NCBI GenBank assembly: GCA_002591725.1
Contig: NJAL01000005.1
Location: forward strand, 227,337 to 291,336
Length of the DNA: 64,000 bases
Reading direction: 5' to 3'
Source: Candidatus Didemnitutus mandela
Lineage (GTDB): Bacteria; Verrucomicrobiota; Verrucomicrobiia; Opitutales; Opitutaceae
Shown: positions 39,765 to 50,483 of the stretch, in pieces
Position numbering within the stretch: the stretch's first letter is position 1
How the letters are laid out: each line of letters begins with the position of its first letter
The notes under the pieces: generated by a model
Told to the model about the DNA's origin: nothing
Databases searched by the model: none
What the model saw: only the letters and a program-made list of their open reading frames with translations
Program-made: the position numbers and the translations under genes

Positions 39765-39792
39765 AGTATAGGAGGCAGTTTTTAACTGTCAA
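39765..39792 (-). promoter_or_regulatory. sigma70 promoter of lysA-gpsA
   Basis: On the minus strand there is a perfect TTGACA (39787-39792), a 16-bp spacer and TATACT (39765-39770, 5 of 6). The predicted leader to the lysA ATG at 39699 is about 60 nt. It is one of the two best core promoters in the window. Confidence 0.65.
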
Positions 39793-41774
39793 CCAAAGCA
39801 TTTTCTGGACAAAATGTTCGCTCGTCGGAATATTCCGGAGCCTCGTTTGTTCTCGGAAAACAATTTTTAGCAAGGTCTTATAATTTTCTTGTAGATTTTT
39901 TAGACTTTCCGGAGAATTTTTTCAGTCGGTTAGTCTGGTGTATGTTTTTGTTTCGTCCATTGCTTTATCGTCTACCATTCCTTTTGGGAGCGCCTATGGA
40001 TCTCAATTTGGAATCTGCCGGTACACGGTAAGAGCAATTTGTCAGTTTCCTCGAATCGAGCGGCTATCGCATCTACCATGTCGATGTCTACGAGCGGAGC
40101 TTGCTGCCTGGTGGTAGTTCGTAAAATTCGCGCTGTTAGGCATGACTTTGCTCGGAATGACCTAGGTTGTAGTCGAAAGTACCAAGGTGTTGTCGGTTTT
40201 TTAAACAGCCAGCAGCTTTTTTCTTTTGCGCCACTGCCCAGACGTAGTCTACGTATTGATCTCAATCTCTACAATTAGGTTTTCGCCTCTATCATCGCGT
40301 AGAGCCTGTTGGATCATTTCTTTGGTTATCAGATTTTCAAAATTATGGCCCCCCTTCTGGGCACTTTAATTGGAGGGGCTGTCTGGTACAGACAGTTATA
40401 GAGCTCGGCTACAGATAGATGGCCCAATTTTTATCTGTCTCGTGCTTGGCGTTGTTAGTTAGTAGCTGCCTCGCGTTTTTGCTCTTTTCTTGCCGCCGTA
40501 CTTTTTTTCTGGATTCTGTTTCGGTGCAACGCTGGACATGATGCTGTTCTCGATTTACTAATTAATTACATCGGCGCGTAGGTCACCGGCTTTATGCTCG
40601 ACGTGGTGCGCGGGTATTCTCGCCATCAAGCTGCAGAAAGTTTGCTTGCCCTGGAGACCGCCCTGATGGAGGTGTTTCGCGCTCTCGTCTCCATTTTTCA
40701 CCGACCACGTCGATTAGTTTTTTATTGTGAGCAGCCGCACAGATCCTCGCATTCTTGGACAACGATCAGAGCAGTTGCTTCTCAAAGCGCTGGTGTTCTC
40801 GCAGCAATCGTCGCGATACCGCAATTCGGCTGGAGTGGGCCGGGCGGCAGCAAAACGGGAAAGAGGGCCAAGGGTTAGTTTGCGCCGGTCGCATGGCGCA
40901 TTATGATTGGCAGACGTAACCCATGAGGAAGCTCTGCTTCTCCTCGGCGGCTCTGTACCCATGGGGGCGTTGTCATCATCGCGATAGCCAAGGTCGAAAA
41001 AACGCCGGAGGCATTTCCAAAACGGAGCTGGCGTTCCACAACCAAAATGCTGTCGTCTATGGATTTCGCCCGCGGGGTTTGTTATCTGTTCCACAACGGG
41101 CATTTACTGTTGTACAGCCGTGCAACGCGATTTGCTGAGCATCTCCGAGCAACACTAGGCGCAATTTGACTTTGTCTCTCTCAATAAACAGCCAGCGAGT
41201 GCTGACCGCTGTTCATCGGCCGTATTTTCTCGAGACCGGAGTAACGATGTAGCTCTAGAACGATTCCATGGGGAAAAACACAGCTAGGCTCCTCGGGAGA
41301 GTGACGACTATCGTTACCGATTAAAATAAAAGCGGAGCACGGTTGAAATGGAAGCTTTTTGAAGGAGCAACCCGGCCGTTTTGGGTTTCCGAGTGGCGGG
41401 TCGCGTGAGGTGCTAGAAAGTAGAAAGCGAATCGGCTGAAGCAAATCGAGTGCGCGGGGCTCGTGCGAATATTGGCCCGCAGTTCAAGCGACCCAGCCCG
41501 GCAGCGATAAAAGTTAGAAACGTTGAAAGCACATCTGCTCGCCACGAAAGGAACACCCAAGAGGAGCAGAGGTTAAGAACGGCTTTTGTCGGGTAATGAA
41601 TTAACACCAAAAGGACCCGTCTCCCGCCGAGAAAGCTACATCTTCCTTAGAGGGTAAACTACACCAAGCACCGTAGACAGGGGCAGGCACACGAAGGTAG
41701 TTAATGACACTGGGAACTTGCCAAGCGAGAAAGAATTTTTTCGCCTTGCGCGTTGTCAGCCCAAACTACCGCTG
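39793..41774. other. decayed, non-coding stretch
   Basis: I see no gene. Plus-strand pieces such as VSFLESSGYRIYHVDVYERS (about 40040) and YLFHNGHLLLYSRATRFAEH (about 41090) look like protein remnants but are unassigned. A small hairpin (ctgtctg/cagacag) is at about 40379-40395. Confidence 0.5.
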
Positions 41775-42578
41775 TTAGTTAGTATTGGAAGCCAACTGTT
41801 TGAAGCAGGTCCGGAGCGTTGCCTTCGCGTAATCGCGGTTCATACGAGCGATAAAATCTTCCGAGATGAGCTTTGGGCACGCTGCACTGCATTCGTATTG
41901 GTTGGTGCAGTTGCCAAAACCAGCGGCATCCATCGCCGTAACCATCCTGAGCACGCGCTTGTCGCGCTCGGGCTGTCCCTGCGGCATGAGACCGAGATGG
42001 GAGACTTTCGCAGCGACAAAAAGCATGGCGCTCGCGTTTTTACAGGCCGCTACACAGGCACCGCAGCCAATGCAGGTGGCGGCGTCCATCGCGAGATCGG
42101 CTTCTGGCTTCGGCACAGGAATTGAGTTCGCATCAAGCGCGGCACCGGTGCGCACACTGATGAAGCCGCCTGCCTGCTGGATTTTGTCGAAGGCGTTGCG
42201 GTCGACCACGATATCTTTGACTAATGGAAACGCGCGGGCCCGGAAAGGCTCGACGACAATCGTGTCACCTTCATGGAAGGAACGCATGTAAGTCTGGCAG
42301 GTGGCAACACCCTTTCCAGGACCGTGCGGCTTGCCATTGATCGTGCAGGAGCAGGTGCCACAGATACCTTCGCGACAGTCGTGGGCGAAAGCAATTGGTT
42401 CCCCACCCTTCTCGGTAAGCTCGTCGTTCAGGACATCGAGCATCTCGAGGAAAGACATGTTCGGGTTGATGTTCTTCGCCGGATAATTGACAAATTTTCC
42501 GGACTGGCTAGGGCCGGCCTGACGCCAGACGCGCAGTGTAGCGGAAAAGAGTTTTGGAGAGGATACTTCAGCAATCAT
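41775..42578 (-). CDS. sdhB: succinate dehydrogenase/fumarate reductase iron-sulfur subunit
   Basis: SdhB carries electrons from the flavoprotein to the quinone site. It has 267 aa. The plant-type 2Fe-2S ligands are in [17 protein letters not shown] with a further Cys in GVATCQTYM. The bacterial-ferredoxin part has [15 protein letters not shown] and [12 protein letters not shown], which provide the 4Fe-4S and 3Fe-4S ligands. It is the third gene of a CAB set, but 637 bp separate it from sdhA, and that gap holds a broken ORF6N gene. The protein is intact, so it must still be expressed, either by read-through or from a promoter within the gap. Confidence 0.95.
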   Translation of the reverse strand: MIAEVSSPKLFSATLRVWRQAGPSQSGKFVNYPAKNINPNMSFLEMLDVLNDELTEKGGEPIAFAHDCREGICGTCSCTINGKPHGPGKGVATCQTYMRSFHEGDTIVVEPFRARAFPLVKDIVVDRNAFDKIQQAGGFISVRTGAALDANSIPVPKPEADLAMDAATCIGCGACVAACKNASAMLFVAAKVSHLGLMPQGQPERDKRVLRMVTAMDAAGFGNCTNQYECSAACPKLISEDFIARMNRDYAKATLRTCFKQLASNTN

Positions 42579-42624
42579 GGTTTATGTTTTCGATTTTCCG
42601 GAGCTTTAAAAAAGTGTAAAAATT

Positions 42625-43135
42625 TACCTCGCACCCTCGACCGTGGGTGGCTCCATGAGGTTGCGGATGTGCGTCGAAAATGATCTTAAATTGTTCGTCA
42701 CAGTGCCTCTCGAATGCCGCGAATTTGCAGGCGAGATCGGCGTTCAAAGGACATCATATTGGCACAGATGCACGAACGCTCTCACAATTTCGATGTCCAC
42801 CTACACAAGCTCGTGGGGAGCGCAGCGCACTGAGAAGTGTAGCGATGTCCTGTTTGGTAAAGGCGTAGGGCAAAGTAACGGCATCCTCCCGGGCCGTTGT
42901 GCTTTGAGGTCACAGATTGTGACTTCAAAAGAATTTCGGAATCCTGCCCAGCGAAACGAAAGAAAAAATTCGAAAGAAACCGCTCCACGTCACGAGCGAC
43001 AGCTTGGTTAACCACCTTGGTCAACACACCGTAGAGTTTCGTGAGATAGACATCCCAAAGCGCTTTTTCGCCCCGGATGAGGCAGATCTTCGAGTCGATC
43101 AATCTAGCCGCAATAAGGCCGACACTCAGCGTAGC
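42625..43135 (-). pseudogene. ORF6N-domain protein pseudogene between sdhA and sdhB
   Basis: Three minus-strand frames together give a near-complete ORF6N protein (phage-type DNA-binding family). The first reads AARLIDSKICLIRGEKALWD, VYLTKLYGVLTKVVNQAVAR and NVERF-like DVERFLSNFFFRF, then EILLKSQSVTSKHN and GGCRYFA. The second continues VDIEIVRAFVPI and NADLACKFAAFERHCDEQFK with IIFDA. The last frame ends NLMEPPTVEGAR at about 42625. Family proteins read VMLDxDLAELYGVxTKxLNxAVKRN. At least two frameshifts and one stop are present. It lies wholly within the gap between sdhA and sdhB, so it looks like an insertion into the operon that later decayed. Confidence 0.8.
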
Positions 43136-43215
43136 GATTGAATAGATTGTCTTCGAGTTTTTCACAGGTTGGGGCAAACTGTGGAGCGAAATGGAAGCCC
43201 CGAACGGGAATATGC

Positions 43216-45138
43216 TCATTTATACGACCGGACCGACATCTTTGTAAATTCGTAGTTGAGTGGCTCGACGTTGCGAAGCGGCTCCTTGTCTTCCCCTTGG
43301 TATTCCCACACGGCAGCGTGCGCGAAATTGACGTCGTCCCGCTCGCATTCGCCGTCCTCGTATTTGTATTCCTCACGAAAATGGCCACCGCAGCTTTCTT
43401 CGCGCGTTAGCGCGTCGCGGCACATAAGTTCGCCAAGTTCGAGAAAGTCGGCAACGCGGCCCGCCTGCTCGAGAGATTGGTTGAGCATATCCTCTGAACC
43501 GGGAACATTGATGTTGGCCCGGAATTCTTCGCGTAGGGCAGGAATTTCCTGCAGCGCTTTCGTGAGGCCTTCGCGCGTACGCGCCATCCCGCAATATTCC
43601 CACATAATTTTTCCAAGACGCTTGTGAAAGTGGCTGACCGGCTGCTTCCCCTTATTGTCGAGCAGGCGCCTGGTCATCAAGACCACGCTGTCCTCGGCTT
43701 GCGCGAATTCCGCGCGATCGGTCTTCGGGCGCGAACCAGGCCCCTGCGAAGCGAGGTAGTCGCCGATCGTGTAGGGAAGAACGAAGTAGCCGTCGGACAA
43801 TCCCTGCATGAGGGCGGAGGCGCCGAGACGGTTGGCACCGTGATCGGAAAAATTTGCTTCGCCCAAAACAAAGAGGCCTGGGATGTTGGACATCAAATTG
43901 TAGTCAACCCAGAGACCACCCATTGTGTAGTGCATGGCGGGATAAATGTGCATCGGCTGCTTGTAAGCGCTTTCATTGGTGATTTCATGATAAATGTCGA
44001 AAAGATTGCCGTAGCGCTCACGCACGCCGCTTTTGCCAAGGCGTTTGATAGCATCGCCGAAATCGAGGTAAACACCGCGACCCGATTCGCCGACGCCGCG
44101 CCCTTCGTCGCACATGCGCTTGGCCGCGCGCGATGCGACATCACGCGGGCAGAGATTACCAAAACTAGGATAAATGCGTTCGAGGTAATAATCGCGATCG
44201 CTTTCGGAGATTTTGTTCGGATCCTTCCGGCAATCTTCCTTCTTCTTCGGGACCCAGATGCGGCCGTCGTTGCGGAGGGATTCCGACATCAGTGTTAGCT
44301 TCGATTGGTAATCGCCGGAAACCGGAATACAGGTGGGATGAATCTGCGTGTAGCAGGGGTTTGCGAAACAGGCGCCGCGCTTGTAAGCACGCCAGATGGC
44401 GGTGACGTTTGAGCCGCGCGCATAGGTCGTAAGATTAAAAACGTTGCCATAGCCACCCGTCGCCAGCACAACCGCATCGGCGCTGTGGCGCTCGATAACG
44501 CCGGTAATGATATTGCGAACGATGATGCCCTTCGCGTGGCCGTCGACGAGCACGAGATCGAGCATTTCAGCATGCGTATGCAACTCGACGCTGCCAGCGC
44601 CAACCATGCGAGAGAGCGCAGAATAGGCGCCGAGTAGAAGCTGTTGCCCCGTCTGCCCGCGCGCATAAAACGTGCGCGATACCTGCGCGCCACCGAAAGA
44701 GCGGTTCGCCAGCAGGCCGCCGTATTCGCGAGCGAAGGGGACGCCTTGGGCAGCGCACTGGTCGATGATGTTGACGGAGATTTCAGCCAGGCGATGCACG
44801 TTGGCTTCGCGCGAACGATAATCGCCCCCTTTCAGTGTGTCATAGAAAAGCCGGTAGACGCTATCGCCATCGTTCTGATAATTCTTGGCCGCGTTGATGC
44901 CGCCTTGCGCAGCGATGGAATGCGCGCGACGCGGGCTGTCGTGGAAAGTAAAACTTTTCACCTTGTAGCCGAGCTCGGCGAGTGTGGCGGCGCAGGACGA
45001 ACCCCCAAGGCCGGCACCAACAACAATAATCTCGTACTTGCGCTTGTTGGCGGGACTAACGAGTTTGATTTCCGTCTTGTGCCGGCGCCACTTTTCAGTG
45101 AGCGGACCTGCAGGAATTTTGGAATTCAGAGTAGCCAT
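43216..45138 (-). CDS. sdhA: succinate dehydrogenase/fumarate reductase flavoprotein subunit
   Basis: This is the FAD-bearing catalytic subunit for succinate/fumarate interconversion. It has 640 aa from the ATG at 45138 ([13 protein letters not shown]); an upstream extension lies in sdhC. The N-terminal FAD loop is [19 protein letters not shown]. The covalent FAD His is in [14 protein letters not shown]. Substrate-site parts are [36 protein letters not shown] and [21 protein letters not shown]. Its length and internal pattern resemble the Bacteroides/Wolinella-like SdhA with a di-haem cytochrome b. It lies 11 bp after sdhC. Confidence 0.95.
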   Translation of the reverse strand: MATLNSKIPAGPLTEKWRRHKTEIKLVSPANKRKYEIIVVGAGLGGSSCAATLAELGYKVKSFTFHDSPRRAHSIAAQGGINAAKNYQNDGDSVYRLFYDTLKGGDYRSREANVHRLAEISVNIIDQCAAQGVPFAREYGGLLANRSFGGAQVSRTFYARGQTGQQLLLGAYSALSRMVGAGSVELHTHAEMLDLVLVDGHAKGIIVRNIITGVIERHSADAVVLATGGYGNVFNLTTYARGSNVTAIWRAYKRGACFANPCYTQIHPTCIPVSGDYQSKLTLMSESLRNDGRIWVPKKKEDCRKDPNKISESDRDYYLERIYPSFGNLCPRDVASRAAKRMCDEGRGVGESGRGVYLDFGDAIKRLGKSGVRERYGNLFDIYHEITNESAYKQPMHIYPAMHYTMGGLWVDYNLMSNIPGLFVLGEANFSDHGANRLGASALMQGLSDGYFVLPYTIGDYLASQGPGSRPKTDRAEFAQAEDSVVLMTRRLLDNKGKQPVSHFHKRLGKIMWEYCGMARTREGLTKALQEIPALREEFRANINVPGSEDMLNQSLEQAGRVADFLELGELMCRDALTREESCGGHFREEYKYEDGECERDDVNFAHAAVWEYQGEDKEPLRNVEPLNYEFTKMSVRSYK

Positions 45139-45149
45139 GGCGAGAAAGG

Positions 45150-45938
45150 TCAGGAGTACAGGGGCACGGTAGAGGTAGGTGCCTCGTGCACGTGCGCATC
45201 GGGATTCGGCTTCAACGCGCCGGTCAGAATCGTGCACGGAATGGCAAGGTTGCCGAGGAAGTAGAACCAGCATATCACGGTAACGGCTTTGCTCAGCGCA
45301 CCGGCCCACTTGCCAGAACGCCAGCCGAAGGTTTGGAACATGCTTTGAAGACCATGTTCTAGATGGAATGCGAGCAACCCCACCGCGATGATGTAAAAAA
45401 TCGAAACAGGTGCGCTTTCAAAGCAGCGATACACCATCAGGTAAACGTTCTGTACTTCCGTTCCGGCCTTGATGACAGTCAGACCAAAAACCTTGTAGTC
45501 CTGGTACATGACATAAGTATAATGCGATTTGTAGTCGTCCGGATTGATCAGCCCCAAGGTGAATTGCGCGAGGTGATAACCCACAAAACCAAGCACGATG
45601 TAGCCCGTCCAGCGAACCCATCGGGAGGATAAAGATGCGCGGATCCAGCGTTTCGGCATGGGTTGGTCGCCGCGGGCCTTCTGATTTTCCAAGGCAAGCG
45701 CAGTCGCTGCCCAGACATGAATGCCTACCGAAGTAAGCAGCACGATGCGCGCGATCCAAAGACCGGGACCAAGATTATGCAGGAACTGCGCATAGCCATT
45801 TATGTGGTCGGGGTGCTGGAAAATCTGCAAATTACCGGCCAGGTGGCCGACAACAAAACTGAAAAGAATCAGGCCGGAAATCGCCATCAAGATCTTGCGC
45901 CCGATAGATGAAGTAAAAAATGATCCAAGTAGGTTCAT
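45150..45938 (-). CDS. sdhC: succinate dehydrogenase cytochrome b subunit
   Basis: This is a membrane anchor with five helices and two b haems. It has 262 aa. It belongs to the single-subunit cytochrome b family (Bacillus/Bacteroides type), which explains why there is no sdhD. His residues in helices are visible in [52 protein letters not shown] and [18 protein letters not shown]. It is the first gene of the operon. The N-terminus [20 protein letters not shown] is typical. It is intact. Confidence 0.94.
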   Translation of the reverse strand: MNLLGSFFTSSIGRKILMAISGLILFSFVVGHLAGNLQIFQHPDHINGYAQFLHNLGPGLWIARIVLLTSVGIHVWAATALALENQKARGDQPMPKRWIRASLSSRWVRWTGYIVLGFVGYHLAQFTLGLINPDDYKSHYTYVMYQDYKVFGLTVIKAGTEVQNVYLMVYRCFESAPVSIFYIIAVGLLAFHLEHGLQSMFQTFGWRSGKWAGALSKAVTVICWFYFLGNLAIPCTILTGALKPNPDAHVHEAPTSTVPLYS

Positions 45939-45956
45939 CGCGAAAAAGCTGGTTTA

Positions 45957-46006
45957 GAATAGAGCCAGGAAGGACCTTGCGTGTCAGGAAAAACTTAGGC
46001 CTAAGT
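45957..46006 (-). promoter_or_regulatory. candidate sdhCAB promoter with a palindromic operator
   Basis: On the minus strand CTGACA (45982-45987) and TATTCT (45957-45962) stand 19 bp apart, a slightly long spacing. A perfect 14-bp palindrome ACTTAGGCCTAAGT (45993-46006) lies just upstream of the -35 and could bind a dimeric regulator. Both are pattern-based inferences. Confidence 0.35.
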
Positions 46007-46116
46007 CGCTTGGCTAGAAGATCAAGAGACAGAGACACCCTCCTTTCATAAGGAGCAACAACTGCTGTCTGAAGCAACCTCCGGTTCCAGCGAATCAGAA
46101 GGGTCTGGGGTCGGTC

Positions 46117-47409
46117 TCAGCGTGTGAGAGGTTTCAGTAGGGAAAACTTTCCGCTGGCCGCCGGGTGTATGAATTTTCGACGATACAAGCTCACGTGTAC
46201 TCCTGAACTGAATACCTGTGAGAGCGCCTCTTCGAGGCCGGAAACCGCGGTTTCGTCGGCGACATATTGGAATTCCCAACGCTGCTCTGAGACTTGTACG
46301 AGGCTCCAGTGCCAGCAAGCAAATGCTTCCGGCAACGCAGCGTCGACCTCAAATGCAGAGACCACTGCGCCGTCCGGCCGAGAAAAGAGATCCTTCTCGC
46401 GACCGAGGATCTGAAATCCCTCCGGCGAGCGGCGCACGATATCGCCCGTGCTGTAACGCAACAACGGCATCGCTTCGCGCTCCCGTGTCGTCACTTGGAT
46501 CTGAAACACGTTCGACAATTCCGCACGCCACGGTACGAGTTCGATAAACGCGTTGTCCTCGACAACACGCAGGTTGCCTCGAAAAGCGTCGCCGACGAAA
46601 AGGTAGCCTGTTTCGGTCGACCCGTAGAGATCGACCTGCGCCACACCAGGAAAGACCTCGGCAATGCGTTTGCCGTGTTGGTGGCTGGCTTTGCCATAGG
46701 TGAGGATGACTGTCTCCAAACTCGATATAGATATACTTAGGTTGCGCTTCTTTATCGCCCGTGCGAGCAAGGAAAGATAGACTGGTTCGCCTTCGATCAC
46801 ATTAGGATTCACCGCCTGTAGCTCCAGCGTGATGCGATCCCACTCCGCTTCTGGAAACGCAAAGGGATCGCTTGAGAGGTTGAGATAAACCGTACCATTA
46901 AAATAACGATGCGGGAAGGGATGGTCCTCGTACGGGCACAAGTTGCTCGAACAACCAACCGGGGCCAGCACACACTTACGATAAGGTCGGTCTACATAGA
47001 CTGCGAGCATCGGATGCGCAAGATATGCGCGGCGCATCTGCGCATTCCACCAGCCGTCCTCCATAACCACTGTCATCGGACAGTTGGTGGTGCCCGACGT
47101 ATACTCGTATTCGTACACTTTTTTTTGAAAACCGCACTCGATTTCTTGGTAGTTTTCGAAAAACGCTGTGTGTCCGCGCTCGATGATCTCTCTTTTCGTC
47201 AGCACCGGAATTTCGCAATAACAGCTCCATTGCAGCGGCTTTGCATGCAGCAGAAAACGCGATCTATACAGCGGGCTTCGCCGATAGATTGCACGAATCT
47301 CGCGCTCCAACTCCCCGAGTAATCGCGGATAAGCTCTGTCAGTCGAAGCCAAATCCTGACAATTGGCAAAAACAGGGGCGAAGGCAACAAGCTCCATGGG
47401 AAAATTCAA
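46117..47409 (-). CDS. PaaK-like adenylate-forming ligase (phenylacetate-CoA ligase family)
   Basis: This is a 430-aa member of the PaaK/CapK branch of the ANL superfamily, which activates carboxylic acids as acyl-AMP. Visible are the family N-terminus (IYRRSPLYRSRF), the P-loop region YEYTSGTTNCPMTVV (about 99-113), VDLYGSTETGYLF (about 270) and the hinge LLRYSTGDIVRR. The C-terminal part ends AASGKFSLLKPL. No carrier protein, thioesterase or aromatic-degradation gene lies nearby. Both flanks upstream are decayed, while this gene is fully open, which argues for retained function. The substrate cannot be told from the sequence. Roles in CoA-thioester formation or in secondary metabolism are both possible. 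Confidence 0.8.
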   Translation of the reverse strand: MNFPMELVAFAPVFANCQDLASTDRAYPRLLGELEREIRAIYRRSPLYRSRFLLHAKPLQWSCYCEIPVLTKREIIERGHTAFFENYQEIECGFQKKVYEYEYTSGTTNCPMTVVMEDGWWNAQMRRAYLAHPMLAVYVDRPYRKCVLAPVGCSSNLCPYEDHPFPHRYFNGTVYLNLSSDPFAFPEAEWDRITLELQAVNPNVIEGEPVYLSLLARAIKKRNLSISISSLETVILTYGKASHQHGKRIAEVFPGVAQVDLYGSTETGYLFVGDAFRGNLRVVEDNAFIELVPWRAELSNVFQIQVTTREREAMPLLRYSTGDIVRRSPEGFQILGREKDLFSRPDGAVVSAFEVDAALPEAFACWHWSLVQVSEQRWEFQYVADETAVSGLEEALSQVFSSGVHVSLYRRKFIHPAASGKFSLLKPLTR

Positions 47410-48229
47410 CTAAAGTCGAACTCAGCGGATGTCAAATATCATGCCAAACCTATCACAGTCCCCCGCTCCGGGGAACGCTCAGCCGCACAGTTTCTCCTAC
47501 ACCGGGCGAAGCAACAGCAAACGTATCGAACACCAGCGCAGGCATAATTTTCCCGGCATAAGCGAGCGCATATACATCCTCCACCGGACGCACTTCCACA
47601 GCGAGTTTCTCGTGTTGATCCGGCATCATAGCTTGGGAACGCACGACATTTTCCACCAGCATGAGAATGTATACGGTTGTTTTGAATCACAAGGGTAGAA
47701 TGCACACTGTGGAACAACCGAGCTCGTTCTCCGAAAAAACCCCATCCCTTTCGCAAGTTCACGTAACGCTACGGCGACTGGTTCTTCTCCAACACCAATA
47801 ATACCACTCAGGTATTTAGGTATTTCCAACTCGAACAAAAGTCCACAACGTCGAAACGAAATTCGCAAACAAACAAGAGTCACCCGCTGCCGCTTAGCCG
47901 CAACCACTATTGATTCCATACCTTGCGGCGGCAGGTTCAATCCCTTCAGAGCAGCCAAAATAATACAACATCCCGACAAAGCTCCCCGCGCCCGCCACCG
48001 CCAAGAGCCAGAATTTTCCCAAACTGTTTCCTAAAATGGGATATAAAAAATTCCCTCGAGACATGGCGGTTTGGGCAATCTTCCCAATAACTCCAATAGT
48101 CTGGAAATTATTTTCCGGAAAATTTGCCCTTCTGGCCGGCCTACATACGGCGGAAGCGGAGGCCGAGGTTTGCGGAATCGGGTACATCGATCAAGGTACC
48201 GAATTTTTTGGCAACTTATCAGAGGATTT
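47410..48229. other. decayed stretch with unassigned minus-strand fragments
   Basis: Two overlapping minus-strand frames may be one broken gene. One at about 47979-47660 contains LSGIIGVGEEPVAVALRELA and KGMGFFRRTSSVVPQ. The other, at 47662-47453, reads HEKLAVEVRPVEDVYALAYA and GKIMPALVFDTFAV, then stops. They sit directly upstream of the PaaK-like gene on the same strand and could have been its operon partner. No family is recognised. Confidence 0.45.
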
Positions 48230-48500
48230 TTACTCTTTCTTGACCACGACATAGTTGCTGCTGCCGCCAACCACCGCCCCGCTAGCCTTGGCATCTTTGG
48301 CCACAGAAGCCGGATCAGATTCTTGGAGCTTATCAATCGAGATCTTCAACGTGCTGGCGCTCCAGCCTACTAAACCAAGACGCACTTCAAACTGCTGACC
48401 GCTTCCGTTTTGGACAAAACCGAGTGCACTTCATTTTCCAGCGTAGCGACTTTGGTTGTCACGTTTTCTGCACAGTAGAGAGCTTCATAAGGGCCACTAT
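48230..48500 (-). pseudogene. frameshifted C-terminal gene fragment, unknown family
   Basis: On the minus strand one frame reads ENVTTKVATLENEVHSVLSK and then hits a stop. A shifted frame takes over with NGSGQQFEVRLGLVGWSAST, LKISIDKLQESDPASVAKDA and KASGAVVGGSSNYVVVKKE, ending at a stop at 48230-48232. The second part looks like a genuine protein C-terminus. I do not recognise it. Confidence 0.4.
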
Positions 48501-48770
48501 CGAGAGAATCAAATCGAGCACGCCAGCGAAAACGCCGCTTATGGGAGCAGCAATTATAGCAACAATTTATTATTGCTTCTGCTGGAAATGCTGTCACGGG
48601 AAAGATTGCCTTTTAAAAAACTGAAATTGTATAGAGGAGGAACAGCAAGACGGTGGCGATCAAAGAAATTAATTATCATAGTCGGTCACCGTATCAACTT
48701 GGTAATTGATAATGGGAAACACACATCCATTCCCAGTTAAAAAGGAAGCCGACACCGATCGCTCCCTGCG

Positions 48771-48799
48771 TTGACAAAGCTGCCCTGGCTCTGTCTATT
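48771..48799 (+). promoter_or_regulatory. sigma70 promoter of tRNA-Pro
   Basis: A perfect TTGACA (48771-48776) and TCTATT (48794-48799) have a 17-bp spacer. Transcription would start some 8-10 bases before the tRNA 5' end at 48816. Confidence 0.6.
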
Positions 48800-48815
48800 T
48801 TACTGGTCGACCTTT

Positions 48816-48892
48816 CGGGGTGTAGCTTAGCCTGGTAGAGCGCCTGGTTTGGGACCAGGAGGTCGAGAGTTCGAATCTCTCCGCCCCGACCA
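48816..48892 (+). tRNA. tRNA-Pro (anticodon TGG)
   Basis: The sequence folds as a standard 77-nt tRNA with an encoded CCA. The acceptor stem is CGGGGTG/CGCCCCG with discriminator A. The anticodon stem CCTGG/CCAGG holds the loop TTTGGGA, giving anticodon TGG. The T arm AGAGTTCGAATCTCT is perfect. It reads CCN proline codons. It is intact and flanked by its own promoter and terminator in otherwise decayed DNA. Confidence 0.97.
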
Positions 48893-48961
48893 TTTTCCAA
48901 AGTGGCAATTTTTTGAACTGTGATGAAATTAAGCCGTACATTCTATAATCGAAGTGAAGTA

Positions 48962-48991
48962 TACCCTACCTTTTTTGGTAGGGTAACTTTT
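48962..48991 (+). terminator. rho-independent terminator after tRNA-Pro
   Basis: A perfect 9-bp inverted repeat TACCCTACC/GGTAGGGTA (48962-48970 and 48977-48985) has a T6 loop and is followed by acTTTT. It lies 70 bp downstream of the tRNA on the same strand. Confidence 0.75.
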
Positions 48992-50483
48992 CTGCTCTGG
49001 GCCAAAGAATACAATACCCCAGTTACCTTTTTCATTTTAATGACAAACTAAGCATACAAATAATTTACCGCTATTCATTCGGTTAATAACACAACCAAAG
49101 CGGTACACAGCCCCTCGATTTACACCGTTTTTTTCGGGAATAGCCGCCCTCATGCTCACGATTTTCCACCATCCTCGCAAACAGCTTATGTCAATCAACC
49201 TTCAACCTGAAGCCCTAATCGAAGGCTGGACTTCCAAAAACAAAGCACCCGCGGCAATCCGTGGGCTTTCTGGGCTTTCCCCCATTCCCTAGGAGCAGCA
49301 ATTGAACCGATTCGGCGCTGTAAAATTAAAAGGCCTACACCTACAGGTAAGCTGTTTAGGGTCCTCGATTAAAACCTTCCTTGGCGGGAGAATAAACATA
49401 TCGTAAGCCTGCGCTTAGCTTAATTTCAAACTTCAGTGAATAGTAAGCGGATATCGTGTTCGAATTTTGCGGCCGGTTTTCTACCTCCCACGGACGCTGG
49501 TCATGCAGCACGAATTTCTTTGCCATTAATACTCGCATTGAAAGGAGGATTTTTTCATTCCACCATATAAATTAGATGATTTATAATTTTTTTTAAAACA
49601 AATCATCATCGGAAAAACTGTCTGCTGGTACCAAAACGCTCCATTATTCATGAAAATTTTTTTTCAAACTTTTCGTCTCTCCCAAGCTTACTACAGTTGT
49701 ACAAGCCTTCATTCCAGACGTCCTTGGTCGGTTAGTATATCCCGAAATTTAATAATTATTCTGGCACGTCCGCAATGTTGCCAACGATTGGAACAATAAA
49801 CACATTAACACGCTAACTTATAAAAAACGGAACCAGTAATAAGTAATACCAGAGGAATTTGAGTATACAAAAGCGCAAATTCGAGCAAATATTCTCTAGA
49901 ACCATTAATTTCCTGCCTCCACAAAATAAATTATTTCCTCCGCATAGTTTTAATATACTATAATATTGGCAGCTATTGCGTTTTTTTATGATCATTTCGA
50001 CTTATCCGAAATATAATATATGTATCTAATTATTAATTAAATATGTCGGGAGCAATAGCCATTGTAAAGATTCCCTTGTTTGATTCTCAAGGTTTTACTG
50101 GTGCTTTTCAGGTTCAGGAGCAACTGACACTATCAGTTTAACAATTTTAAAAATTAGTTTCTCCCTCCTCTCGATTGCTGAAAAGGAAGCTTTTTACCCT
50201 TATGAACAATCAATACCCCAACTTCATTGGATACGGTACAATATGATTTTGATAGACGACTTTTCGATATACGCTTCCATGGTTCCAGGACCTTCGACTT
50301 AAGCTACATTTTCCTTTGCCGTGTTCTCCGGTGTGCTCGTGCACTGCTGACGCCAACATTTTCAGCTAACAACATGTGATCCTGATCTCCTCTCCCATCT
50401 TTAACAAAAAAAGCCGGTTGGTTTCGCGAGTTTCTTTCATAAAAAAATTGTTTATTTAGCCGCCTATCTTGAGCTGCTGAGCA
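48992..50483. other. AT-rich intergenic stretch
   Basis: No gene is seen. Base composition drops clearly, most strongly at about 49540-50060, where long A/T runs dominate. Coding neighbours are near 50% GC. The short open frames here have no family signal. Confidence 0.55.

Noticed and set aside
42579..43215. Prophage or insertion sequence inside sdh
   Set aside because: Only the ORF6N relic is visible. There is no transposase, integrase or terminal inverted repeat.
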